Translations under genes and position numbers: made by a program
Origin: Hordeum vulgare subsp. vulgare
Lineage: Eukaryota > Streptophyta > Magnoliopsida > Poales > Poaceae
DNA length: 64,000 nucleotides
Assembly (NCBI RefSeq): GCF_904849725.1
Contig: NC_058519.1
Span: forward strand, 110,100,881 to 110,164,880
Direction: 5' to 3'
Shown here: in pieces, positions 55,085 to 64,000 of the stretch
Layout of the letters: each line of letters opens with the position of its first letter
Position numbering within the stretch: the first letter of the stretch is position 1
Notes under the pieces: model-generated
The model's database searches: none
Seen by the model: only the letters and a program-made list of their open reading frames with translations
What the model was told of the DNA's origin: nothing

Positions 55085-55787
55085 TGGCTTTAGGGTGGCG
55101 CACCAGCCCTTAGTGGGCTGGTGGGACAACCCAAGAAGGCCTTAGCTCTAAGAGAAGAAAAACCAAAGAGAAAAAAAGGGGAGGTGGGAAGGAAGAGAAG
55201 GACTCCACTTTCCAATCCTAATTGGAGTAGGATTCCTCCTTTCCTCCTTGGCCGGCACACCCTTGAGGGCTTGGCCCTCAAGGCAAGTCTCCTTCCCCTC
55301 CCTCCTATATATAGTGGTGATTTAGGGCTGATTTGAGACAACTTTTGCCACGTGCAACTCAGATCTAGACACCATAGTTCTTCCTCTAGATCGTATTTCT
55401 GCGGAGCTCGGGCGGAGCCTTGCAGGAGTAGATTGTCACCACCACTGGAGCTCCGTCACGCTGCCGGAGAACTCATCTTCTTCTCCGTCTTGCTTGATGG
55501 ATCAAGAAGGCCGATATCATCATCGAGTTGTACGTGTGCTGAACGCGGAGGTGCTGTCCGTTCGACAGTAGATCGGAACGGATCGTGGGACGGATCGCAG
55601 GACGGTTCGTGGGGCTGATCGAGGGACGTGAAGACGTTCCACTACATCAACCGCGTTTCTTAACGCTTCATGCTGTGTGATCTAGAAGGGTACGTAGATC
55701 CAAATCTCCTCTCGTAGATGGACATCATCATGATAGGTCTTCGTGTGCATAGGATTTTTTTTGTTTCCCATGCAATGTTCCCTAACA
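55085..55787 (+). repeat. 5' LTR of Copia E, right part
   Basis: 703 bp that continue E's LTR after the right CCCAA duplication. It has a TATATATA box near 55305 and ends CCCTAACA. Confidence 0.9.
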
Positions 55788-56400
55788 GTGGCATCATGAG
55801 CTAGGTTCATGCGTAGATGTTATCTCGAGTAGAACACAAAGGGTTTTGTGGACGGTGACGTTCGATTTTATGCCCTCCTTAGTCTTTTCTGGATTCAGCG
55901 GTATTGTTGGATTGAAGCGGCCCGGACCGACATTATTCGTACGCTTACGAAAGACTGGTTTCATCGATTGACATGCAACCTCGTTGCATAAAGATGACTG
56001 GCGGGTGTCGGTTTCTTCAACTTTAGTTGAATTGGTTTTGACCGAGGCGGTCCTTGGAGAGGTTAAATAGCAATCTGCACATCTCCGTTGTGGTTTTTGT
56101 GCAAGTAAGATGCGATCATACTAGATACCCATAGCAGCCACGTAAAACATGCAACAACAAATTAGAGGACGTCTAACTTGTTTTTGCAGGGTATGCTTGT
56201 GATATGATATGGCCAATGACGTGATGTGATATATTGGATGTATGAGATGATCATGTTGTAATACTTAATATCGACTTGCACGTCGATGGTACGTCAACCG
56301 GCAGGAGCCATAGGGTTGTCTTTAAACTAACGTTTGTGTTTGCAGATGTGTTTACTATATTACTAGAACGTAGCTTTAGTAGTAATAGCATAAGTAGCAC
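55788..56400 (+). other. Copia E primer site and leader
   Basis: GTGGCATCATGAGC begins the internal part. The leader parallels those of A and F through GGTTGTCTTTAAACTAAC and breaks after TAAGTAGCAC, the target of D. Confidence 0.85.
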
Positions 56401-59400
56401 TGTAACATCCCAATTTTTCCTAATTAGGAATGTTCTACAAATGTAGCTAAGCATCTATGCATTTTGATTGCAATAAAGTTTTGCATTTGAATTCCGTCAA
56501 ATACTTGCTTTTGCTTTTCTATTTTTCCTCCCTGAGAAAATACCCCAAAGAAAATTCTTGCACGCAAGAAAGAGCGGAGGAAAATGACCCTCCCAAGCAA
56601 GGGGTATTTTTGAAAATAATTGGGCCAAGAAAAACCAGAATTTATGGAGAAAATAATTTGAAAAAGAAAATATAGCATAAGGGGTTTTTCTAAAAAAACA
56701 TTTTTTTAAGTTTTTATTTTGGCCTTGGAAAAATGTTAAATGGATAGGGAATTTTTTTCTGAAAATTTTGGTATATAAAACCCCTATTTTTGGATTTTAT
56801 TTTATTGCCTTTTTATTGGTTTTATTCTGTGTTTTTGAAAAATAGGAAAATCTTCTATTTTAGGAAAAATTGCCCGAGCGTCATATAACAGATCGGGCGA
56901 ATCCCCTGAGCCGGATCCGATCTGGATCCAGATCGGCCAACCGATCCCGCAGTCCCTCCCCCTCTCTCTGTGCCACCCGGGCCCACTGGCCGAATCGACG
57001 ACCGCCTCGGTCACCTTCCTCCCCAGCCGAACTCCTTCCAAGTTCGCTGGATCCTCGCCGGACCTCCCCCGATCTCCTTCCCACCTCGGCGTCCCCCTCT
57101 CCCCTATAAATACCCGCCGCCCCGGCCCTCCCCTCGCCCCGTTCCTCCACCCCGCCACCCTGCCCGAGCCCCCACGCCGCCCCTCGCGATCATCGCCGGA
57201 GTTGGACCGGAGCCGAAGCTCCCCAGCTCTGCTACGCCCCGTCCGACGCCCCACTCGCCTCTCTGACGCCACCAGGAGCTCGCCGGAGGTCTCCTCCGCC
57301 GCCCGGACCCCTTCCCCAGCTCGGCCGACCACCGGAGTAGCTTCCCCGGCCACCACCACGTTCGGCCTCGCCGGAGCAAGCTCCTCGCCGACCATCTCCA
57401 CTGTGAGCCGCCCCCTTTTTAACTCCTACCGGTGGATCTAAAGCGTGCGGTGTAGATTAGATTAGGGTACCCTTTCGGTTTAGTTAAGAAAACCGCCCGG
57501 TTTTCTATCCACTTAAACTGAGCCGAAACGTTTTCATTAGATTGCGGCAATTTGCTTACTAGTCTCGCAGCAAACACACTCCCAGCCACTCACGTTGCGC
57601 CACGTGAACCCCTGTCCGTTAGAATCACTCTCTCTTTTTTCTGTTTAATTCCAAAACAGAGAAAGTTTCAAAATTGTTTTGATCATAACTTTTGATCCAC
57701 AATTCCAATGAAGTTGAAACTTGTTCGAGTAGATCACAATTTTTCCGTAGTTTCGAAAAACATATAATTTATCTATGTTTGAAATTTTCAAATATGAATT
57801 AGATCAGATTTAGTTTAAACCTTATTTTTCTTATTCCAGGAGTTTAAAAATAGATTTGTATTTGATTCTTTTTGCTACTGCTTCCTAGTGAATATATGTT
57901 TCTGTAGTATAAGTTTCAAATTTGTTTAAATATTTTTACTTGGGGTTTTAACAGAAACAATTTCTGCCTTAGTTAGGTGAAGTGAATTCTTTCACTTTAT
58001 GCCATAGCTACTTTATGCTTGTGATGTTATTTTATTTGTTGATGATTGTAGTGCTTATGGTGTGTATTTGTTTGTATCGGTAGATCACCCGGAGTGTGAA
58101 GCTTGTTACTTAGAAGCGCTCGATCAAGACAACTATCATCAAGGCAAGTCATTTTGATCATACTATTCGCCTATGTTTTCTATGCATGGTAGTTTCACCT
58201 TTCTTTGCCCAATTGCATGCTGAGTAGGTACTTGGAAATTATAGTTATAGGTTGTAGTATCATGTGGCAGGCACACAACAACCCCGATACTTGGCCCGGG
58301 ACGACAGATTTTATATTGCTATGCTTGAGTAGACGGGATTCTGGTTGAGTGCGTAACACGAGTGATGCGAGGATAATTAAATAACCAAGACCGGTTAAGT
58401 CAAGATTTTCAAGACCTCGTGAAGCAATGCAACTCTGGGTGATGGATGGTTTGACGGGCTCCCTGGAGAAACCAGTGGATGACCCCGGGATGCTTGGAGA
58501 CGTGCCATGTCATCTTGCGGAAAGCTTCACCCAGGCTCGAAGAGACGGACGGAGGCTTCAAGACCCAAGGCTTACCTGCACAGCCACAAGTCATTATGGG
58601 CTCTGGCTTGGTTGGACAATGCGGCGACTCTGGACAGGAGGTGCTAGCAGATCTAGAAGAACGGTAGGAATTTATGGGCACCGACAGGGATTCAGAGGGA
58701 CCCGTTGAAAGACCATGTTTTGATCATCCGGTCTTCAAACACCCTGAAGTGCGAGGACATACTCGGAGGCGATCAAATCTTGTGGGGAACTGTGCAAAAC
58801 TCTGCAGAGTGCCAAAATCTAATCGATTAGCCGTGTCCACGGTCATGGACAACTTGAGCCGAAGGCATTGAAATTTCCCTGAACTCTCGACACAACTTAA
58901 TAATGATGTGGGAATTATCAACAACTCGGGTACGATAATTGGTTGGCGGAACCATCTCGTTAACAACAAACAATGTATTAATATTTTTGCTTTCAGCCCT
59001 CCCTTGTTGTAGGAGAAAATTGGCTTTATGCTAAAACTTATAGCCCCACCTGCCAAATATGCATGTAGAGATAGTTGGTTATTATTTTTCCCCTCTCTTT
59101 GATGACTTGCCGGCATACTCCATATGCTGACCTACACGGCTGCAACGTATCATGTTGCAGAGTACTTTTCCGACCAGGAATGAGGCTACGATCTACGCTC
59201 AACGACATGCCCTGGAGTCGGATGGACTCGTCTACCTGATGCTTCCGCTAGTCTTTGTTAGATATCTCATGAGATGGCCTTCAACCACTTTAATGTAATT
59301 CATTATTGTAATAAAGTACTCGATATGAGATTTCGATTAATAAAGCTGTGTGATTGAACTCTTGATATATAAATTGATGTACTGAGTGTGTACCAACATG

Positions 59401-59457
59401 GTCTTGGGATGGTACGGAACACCAGAGGCTGGACTCGTATTGAGTCGGGTCGCTACA
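56401..59457 (+). repeat. 5' LTR of Gypsy D
   Basis: 3057 bp from TGTAACATCC to GGTCGCTACA. It has a GC-rich promoter-like block (56870-57400), an AT-rich middle and a 3' part with AGCCGTGTCCACGGT near 58829. The same block sits in solo LTR B. Frames up to 199 codons on the minus strand (56802-57401) are products of GC-rich sequence and have no domain. Confidence 0.88.
57105..57112 (+). promoter_or_regulatory. candidate TATA box of the D LTR
   Basis: TATAAATA follows a CCCCCTCTCCCC tract and precedes GC-rich sequence, a good plant core-promoter arrangement on the coding strand of D. Confidence 0.55.
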
Positions 59458-59462
59458 AGAAA

Positions 59463-59475
59463 TGGTATTCAGAGC
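59463..59475 (+). other. primer binding site of Gypsy D
   Basis: TGGTATTCAGAGC, the usual initiator-Met site TGGTATCAGAGC with one extra T, 5 nt after the LTR. Confidence 0.8.
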
Positions 59476-59607
59476 ATACGCTGACCGTAGGACGTAACCT
59501 CTAGGAATGGCAAAGCCTTAGGAAGAAAACTATTTTCTTATGTCTATGAATCCTCTATTTCCTCTTCTGATCATTTCTGACTTCTCTCCGATTTTCCAAT
59601 ATTTTAG

Positions 59608-60315
59608 ATGGCCACCTTCATCCCCGTTAAGTTCACGGAGTTTTGCCAGCCCGACGCCACTATGCCTTTCGGAAAGGAGCTGATACAGATCACCAAGGAC
59701 TTGAGGATTGCTCTGCCGACTATCACAGGGAAGCCTACTTCGTCTTACCCGGAGGATTCACTCTACAGGATTGAGGTGCACGTTCCCGGAAGGACATTCG
59801 AGCTGCGCACTGAGCCTGTGGACTTCAAGTTCATCGCACCCAACTGGATTCTCGGAAGGGACATGGCGGTCCATTGTGCACTCGGACGTATCAAGGAAGT
59901 GTACAGAGGCTGCCCTATTTCATCGGACCTATTCACGGTATCCCGAAGAGGAGAAGATGTTGAAATCATCTCAAGCAAGACCAAGGACGCTCTCCTGTCC
60001 TATGCCCAGACCTTGGAGAAGCACAGCGGGACTCTGGAGCATCGTGTGATCAAGGATGCCAGGAAGATCAAGCAACTGTCGCTCCGCGAACTCGAACTCG
60101 AAGAAGCAGCCCGGGAAGCCCACTATGAGCACGAATTGGAGGTGAAGGACTTTCTGGAGAGGATCGAGAAGCTGAAGACTCGTGTCGCATACCTGGAGGA
60201 GGAACTGGACATGGGCGAGAACCTTCATCCCGAAGGAGACGTAGCCCCCTTGATCAGCAATGAGGAGGACTATGAAGAAAGCTCCACCGAAGGACCCACC
60301 ACCATGCTTTTCTGA
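59608..60315 (+). CDS. accessory ORF between LTR and gag of Gypsy D
   Basis: 235 codons from an ATG at 59608, uninterrupted, on the same strand as gag-pol and 150 nt after the primer site. The first ~120 residues look globular (VHVPGRTFELRTEPVDFKFI, PNWILGRDMAVHCALGRIKE). Residues about 125-205 are charged and helical with Leu heptads (EKHSGTLEHRVIKD, ERIEKLKTRVAYLEEELDMG), a likely coiled coil, followed by an acidic tail. No known domain is recognised. It stays open although the downstream pol has five stops. It might be a structural or RNA-binding partner of gag, but that is a guess. Confidence 0.75.
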   Translation: MATFIPVKFTEFCQPDATMPFGKELIQITKDLRIALPTITGKPTSSYPEDSLYRIEVHVPGRTFELRTEPVDFKFIAPNWILGRDMAVHCALGRIKEVYRGCPISSDLFTVSRRGEDVEIISSKTKDALLSYAQTLEKHSGTLEHRVIKDARKIKQLSLRELELEEAAREAHYEHELEVKDFLERIEKLKTRVAYLEEELDMGENLHPEGDVAPLISNEEDYEESSTEGPTTMLF

Positions 60316-60532
60316 GGAGGACACTTAGACTAGTCCACCAAATTTATCTCATTGTTAAACACTTAGGCCGATGTTTAGGTTATCGAATTTTGTATCCCCG
60401 TGTGTGAACCTTTTTGTGATGGTATTGAATAAAATGTGTGGTGTGATACTTGTTTGTTGCATTTCATATGGGTAGTGTAATTACTCTTTAGACCATTTTT
60501 CTATGCTAATCTCACCCCTCTACAAACACCAG
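60316..60532 (+). other. spacer between accessory ORF and gag of D
   Basis: About 217 bp of AT-rich, non-coding sequence. GAATAAAATG near 60426 resembles a polyadenylation signal and could end a separate accessory transcript. The gag ATG chosen is at 60533. Confidence 0.45.
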
Positions 60533-62023
60533 ATGCCTCGGAGACGTGCCCCTGCTTCCAACTTCCCGCCGGAACTCACTCAGTTGATTCAGCAACAGAA
60601 TACCCTGATGCAGCTGATCATCCAGAACCAGAACAATAACAACAACCATCATCCACCCCAGGCCGACAATCTCACCCGTTTCGTGAGGTTGAACCCTCCG
60701 ACTTTCTCTAGCAGCATTGAGCCCATTGTGGCAGATGATTGGCTCCGCAAGATGGAGCGGGAACTAATCACTGTTGGTTGTACTGAAGCCGAGAAGGTGC
60801 GCTTTGCCGCGCATCAACTTGAAGGCCCTGCAGCTGCATGGTGGGAGAACTACACCACCACATACCCCATTGCTGGAGTCACTTGGGAGCAGTTCAAGCA
60901 AGCGTTCCGCACCACACATGTCTCAGCTGGTGCAATGAGTCTGAAGAAGTGTGAGTTTCGCAACTTACGCCAGGGAAATTGCTCTGTGGCTCAGTATGTC
61001 GACGAATTCAGCATGCTCGCCCGTTATGCACCTGGAGATGTGGCCAATGATGCGGCCAAGCAGGAAAAGTTCTTGGAGGCACTCAATGATGAGCTGAGCA
61101 TTCAGCTGACTGTAGCCAACTTCAACAACTACGAGGAGCTGGTAGATAAGGCCCTCATCTTGGAGGGGAAACATCAGCAGATGGAGAACCGCAAGCGGAA
61201 GTATGGCAATGGAAAGTTCAACTCCGGCACCCAGCAGAAGCCTCGCTACACCCCCTATTTAGGGAATACCGGGACTGGATCCGGTAAGTTTGGAGGACAC
61301 GTCCAGCATAACCACCCAGTGCACAACCATGGAGGCCACAACCATGGAGGAAATGGGAACCACCGCAATAACAGCAACTTCAAGAATGGCGGTACCGACA
61401 CTCAGCATCATTCAGCTCGAGCTCAGAAGGATCTGAATCACATCACCTGCTTCAAGTGTCAGAAGACGGGACACTGTGCCACTGAATGTCCCCAGAACAA
61501 GCAGGGAAATGGAAACGGCAACGACAACTCTGCAGCAAAGAAGCCCAATCCTTTTCCTCGAGCTCGGGTGAATCACATTGATGTTGAAGAGGTCTATGAT
61601 CACCCTGATACTGTGGTTGGTAAGTTTCCGCTAAATTCACGTCCAGTATTGGTACTTTTTGATTCTGGTGCAACGCATTCATTCATATCAAGGGTAGTTG
61701 TGAAAAAGTATAGTTTGCCAACTAGAACCCTCAGCCAGCCTATTAAGGTCAGTTCCCGAGGAGGCATGATGACAGCCGGGATAGGATGCCATGCTTTGAG
61801 TCTCAACATTGGGAACCATAAGTTTCCCACCGACCTCATCGTATTAGAGTCTCAGGGATTGGATGTAATCCTAGGCATGGATTGGTTGGCCAAGTACGAA
61901 GGGAATATTGATTGTGCCCTTAAGTCTATTTTGCTCACCACCCCCGAGCAAAAACGGATTAAGTATGTATCCCAGCGCTCGACACGGAGTAAACGAGTAA
62001 ACTCCCTCACGGGAGTAGTCTAG
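60533..62023 (+). pseudogene. gag and protease of Gypsy D
   Basis: The ATG at 60533 (MPRRRAPASN) suits a basic gag N-terminus better than the in-frame ATG at 60503. The retrotransposon gag domain covers about residues 60-200 (EKVRFAAHQLEGPAAAWW, QFKQAFRTTHVSAGAM, YVDEFSMLARYAP). A His/Asn/Gly-rich linker and a CCHC zinc knuckle (CFKCQKTGHCATEC) follow. Aspartic protease has LFDSGATHSFIS and VILGMDWLAKY. The frame ends in TAG at 62021, where relatives read on into RT, most simply a Gln codon changed by C-to-T. Gag packages RNA and the protease cleaves the polyprotein. Confidence 0.92.
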
Positions 62024-63592
62024 GAGGAAGTACCGATTGTGCAAGAATACCCAGATGTATTCCCGGAAGAATTGCCGGGCATGCCACCGGATAGAGAGAT
62101 TGAATTTCTGATTGAGCTATTACCCGAAACAGCCCCGATATCCAACAGACCCTATAGGATGCCCGCAAATGACTTGGTAGAAATCAAGAAGCAAATTACG
62201 GAGTTGTTGGACAAAGGGTATATTCGCCCAAGTTCTTCACCTTGGGGAGCCCCAGTGCTCTTGGTTGAAAAGAAGGATAAGTCCTTGAGAATGGTTGTCG
62301 ATTATCGTGCATTGAACGAGGTGACCATCAAGAAGAAGTATCCCTTGCTGATGATCAATGATCTATTTGACTAGTTAGTTGGAGCCCGAGTGTTCTCCAA
62401 GCTCGATCTTCGATCCGGGTATCATCAGCTGAAGATTCGTGAACAGGATATACCCAAGACAACCTTCACCACTCGGTACGGCTTGTATGAGTAGACGGTC
62501 ACGTCATTTGGACTGACTAATGCTCCGACATATTTTATGAATCTGATGAACAAGGTATTTATGGAATACTTGGACAAGTTGGTCGTGGTGTTCATCGATG
62601 ACATACTGATATTCTCCAAGAACGAGGAGGAACACAAGGAACATCTGCGTCTAGTTCTGGAGAAACTTCGAGAGCATCAGCTGTATGCAAAGTTTAGCAA
62701 ATGTGAATTTTGGTTGAAGGAAGTCGGATTCCTCGGACACGTCATTTCAGGAGAAGGGATAGCAGTGGACCCTGCCAAGGTCACAGCAGTCACCGAATGG
62801 GTAGCACCCACTTCAGTTAAGGAGATCCGCAGTTTCCTCGGACTTGCCGGATATTACCGGAGGTTCATTGAGAATTTCTCAAAGATCGCCAAGCCCATGA
62901 CAGAGTTGTTGAAGAAGGAGTCCAAGTATGTTTGGACTGAGGAATGTGAATCCGGTTTACAAGAGTTGAAGAAACGTATGGTTACAGCCCCAGTGCTGAT
63001 ATTGCCGAACATTCGGAAGGATTTCCAGGTTTACTGTGATGCTTCTCGTCAAGGACTCGGAGGAGTGCTCAGGCAAGAAGGTAAAGTTGTAGCCTATGCA
63101 TCCAGACAGCTCAGACCCCATGAGTTGAATTATGCCACGCATGACTTGGAGCTAGCAGCCGTAGTGCACGCTCTCAAGACTTGGAGACATTTCCTGATCG
63201 GAAATAGTTGTGATGTTTACACTGATCACAAGAGCCTGAAATATATCTTCACGCAGAAGGAGTTGAACCTCAGACAGAGGCGATGGCTAGAATTGGTCAA
63301 GGACTATGGCATGAGATTGCATTATCACCCAGGCAAGGCAAATGTTGTAGCCGATGCGTTGAGCCGCAAGAGTTATGTGAACACACTCATAGCAGGAGGA
63401 TTACCCCAGGAGTTAGCCGATGATCTCCGAGAGCTCAAATTGGAAATAGTTTCAAGAGGATTTGTAGCCACACTGGAAAATCAGTCCACTTTGACAGAAA
63501 AGATCCGCGAAGCACAGAAATCAGACAAGGAGATAGCTGAGATTAAGCAGAAAATGAAAGACGGGAAGGCTAAAGGTTTTCGTGAGGATTAA
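62024..63592 (+). pseudogene. reverse transcriptase and RNase H of Gypsy D
   Basis: The same frame continues with RT motifs ([57 protein letters not shown]) and the intact catalytic block [12 protein letters not shown]. RNase H follows ([55 protein letters not shown]). TAG stops at 62372 and 62492 and a TAA at 63590 interrupt it. Active-site residues are retained, so the stops alone explain loss of function. Confidence 0.92.
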
Positions 63593-64000
63593 CACGGAAC
63601 TTTATGGTTTGAGGATCGCATTTATGTGCCCAATGATCCCGAACTCAAGAAGTTGATACTTCAGGAGGCCCATGATTCCCCGTACTCGATACACCTCCGC
63701 AACACCTAGATGTATCTGGATCTGAAAGAAAGTTTCTGGTGGACAGGAATGAAGAAACACATTGCCGAGTTTGTAGCAATATGCGATGTTTGTCAGCGAG
63801 TAAAAGCCGAGCATCAGAAGCCAACAGGTTTGCTTCAACCTCTGCCGATACCTGAGTGGAAATGGGAAAAGCTTGGTATGGACTTCATCACAGGATTACC
63901 CAGGACCCGTTCTGGCTATGATTCTATTTGGGTTGTGGTCGATCGTTTGACCAAGGTAGCTCACTTCATTCCCGTGAAGACTACTTACACGAGTGCCAAG
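63593..64000 (+). pseudogene. integrase of Gypsy D, N-terminal part
   Basis: The zinc-binding region ends in HIAEFVAICDVCQRVKAEHQ. The catalytic core starts with the first Asp in LGMDFITGLPRTRSGYDSIW. A TAG at 63707 falls between KLILQEAHDSPYSIHLRNT and MYLDLKESFWWTG. The rest lies beyond the window. Confidence 0.9.

Larger units (their letters stand above)
45101..56400 (+). mobile_element. Copia E (Angela-like), 5' LTR and leader, split by F and then D
   Basis: The LTR starts TGTTGGAAATATGCCC at 45101 and is interrupted at 46202. It resumes at 55085 after F and ends CCCTAACA at 55787, about 1.8 kb in total. Primer site and leader follow to 56400, where D begins. Because primer site and leader follow, this is a 5' LTR of a separate element and cannot be the 3' LTR of A. 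Its coding region lies outside the window. Confidence 0.88.
56401..64000 (+). mobile_element. D: long-LTR Gypsy (Tekay/Del-like), 5' part, runs past the window
   Basis: Begins TGTAACATCC after AGCAC (56396-56400). Layout: 3.06-kb 5' LTR, initiator-Met-type primer site, accessory ORF, gag-protease, RT, RNase H and the start of integrase, where the window ends. RT before integrase and the motif set mark it as Gypsy. Five in-frame stops but no frameshift were found in the visible coding part. The second target duplication cannot be seen. Confidence 0.92.

Noticed and set aside
56802..57401. 199-codon ORF on the minus strand of the D LTR
   Set aside because: GC-driven open frame in an LTR, overlapping the probable promoter. 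A similar artefact exists in B.

Overview
The window looks like intergenic DNA from a large grass genome, most likely a Triticeae species (wheat, Aegilops, barley or rye). It holds BARE/Angela/WIS-type Copia long terminal repeats (LTRs; starts like TGTTGGAATTATGCCC), Athila-lineage Gypsy elements primed by tRNA-Asp, long-LTR Gypsy elements of Tekay/Del type, a Stowaway MITE and Mutator-like elements (MULEs). I see no convincing host gene, rRNA gene, functional tRNA gene or CRISPR array. Family names are from memory; domain, motif and boundary calls are read directly from the sequence.

Left part, 1-6163: the 3' end of a Gypsy-like LTR, a short CACTA-like fragment, several small tandem repeats, a complete Stowaway MITE (1889-2044), and a curious AT-rich block (about 4530-6100). 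That block has degenerate ~110-bp tandem repeats with three tRNA-like cores in and around it.

MULE, 6164-18371: a 12.2-kb Mutator-like element with recognisable inverted termini and a 9-bp target duplication (one mismatch). It carries two convergent decayed genes: a multi-exon Ulp1-type cysteine protease on + (8261-13671) and a FAR1-type MULE transposase with SWIM zinc finger on - (14884-17508). A 636-bp non-autonomous MULE (7379-8014), with its own 9-bp duplication, is nested in the left arm.

Middle, 18769-27368: a complete minus-strand Athila-lineage Gypsy element flanked by GTCAC. Gag, protease and an ATHILA-like ORF remain, but reverse transcriptase and integrase are missing.

Right part, 28160-64000: a stack of insertions. 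Copia A (starts 28160) is hit twice. In its leader sits B, a solo Gypsy LTR (30438-44166, duplication ATAGG), itself split by C (33040-43211), a minus-strand Athila-lineage Gypsy with a full but mutated gag-pol. In A's gag sits G, of which only 44 bp remains before E, a Copia starting at 45101. E's 5' LTR is split by F (46203-55079), a nearly intact BARE-like Copia with duplication CCCAA. E's leader is split by D (56401 to the window end), a long-LTR Gypsy with an accessory ORF ahead of gag. Insertion order follows from the nesting: A, then B then C, and A, then G, then E, then F and D.

The most interesting structures are the convergent transposase/Ulp1 MULE, a repeated hairpin plus polypurine module in both Athila-lineage elements, and the tRNA-like plus 110-bp repeat block.
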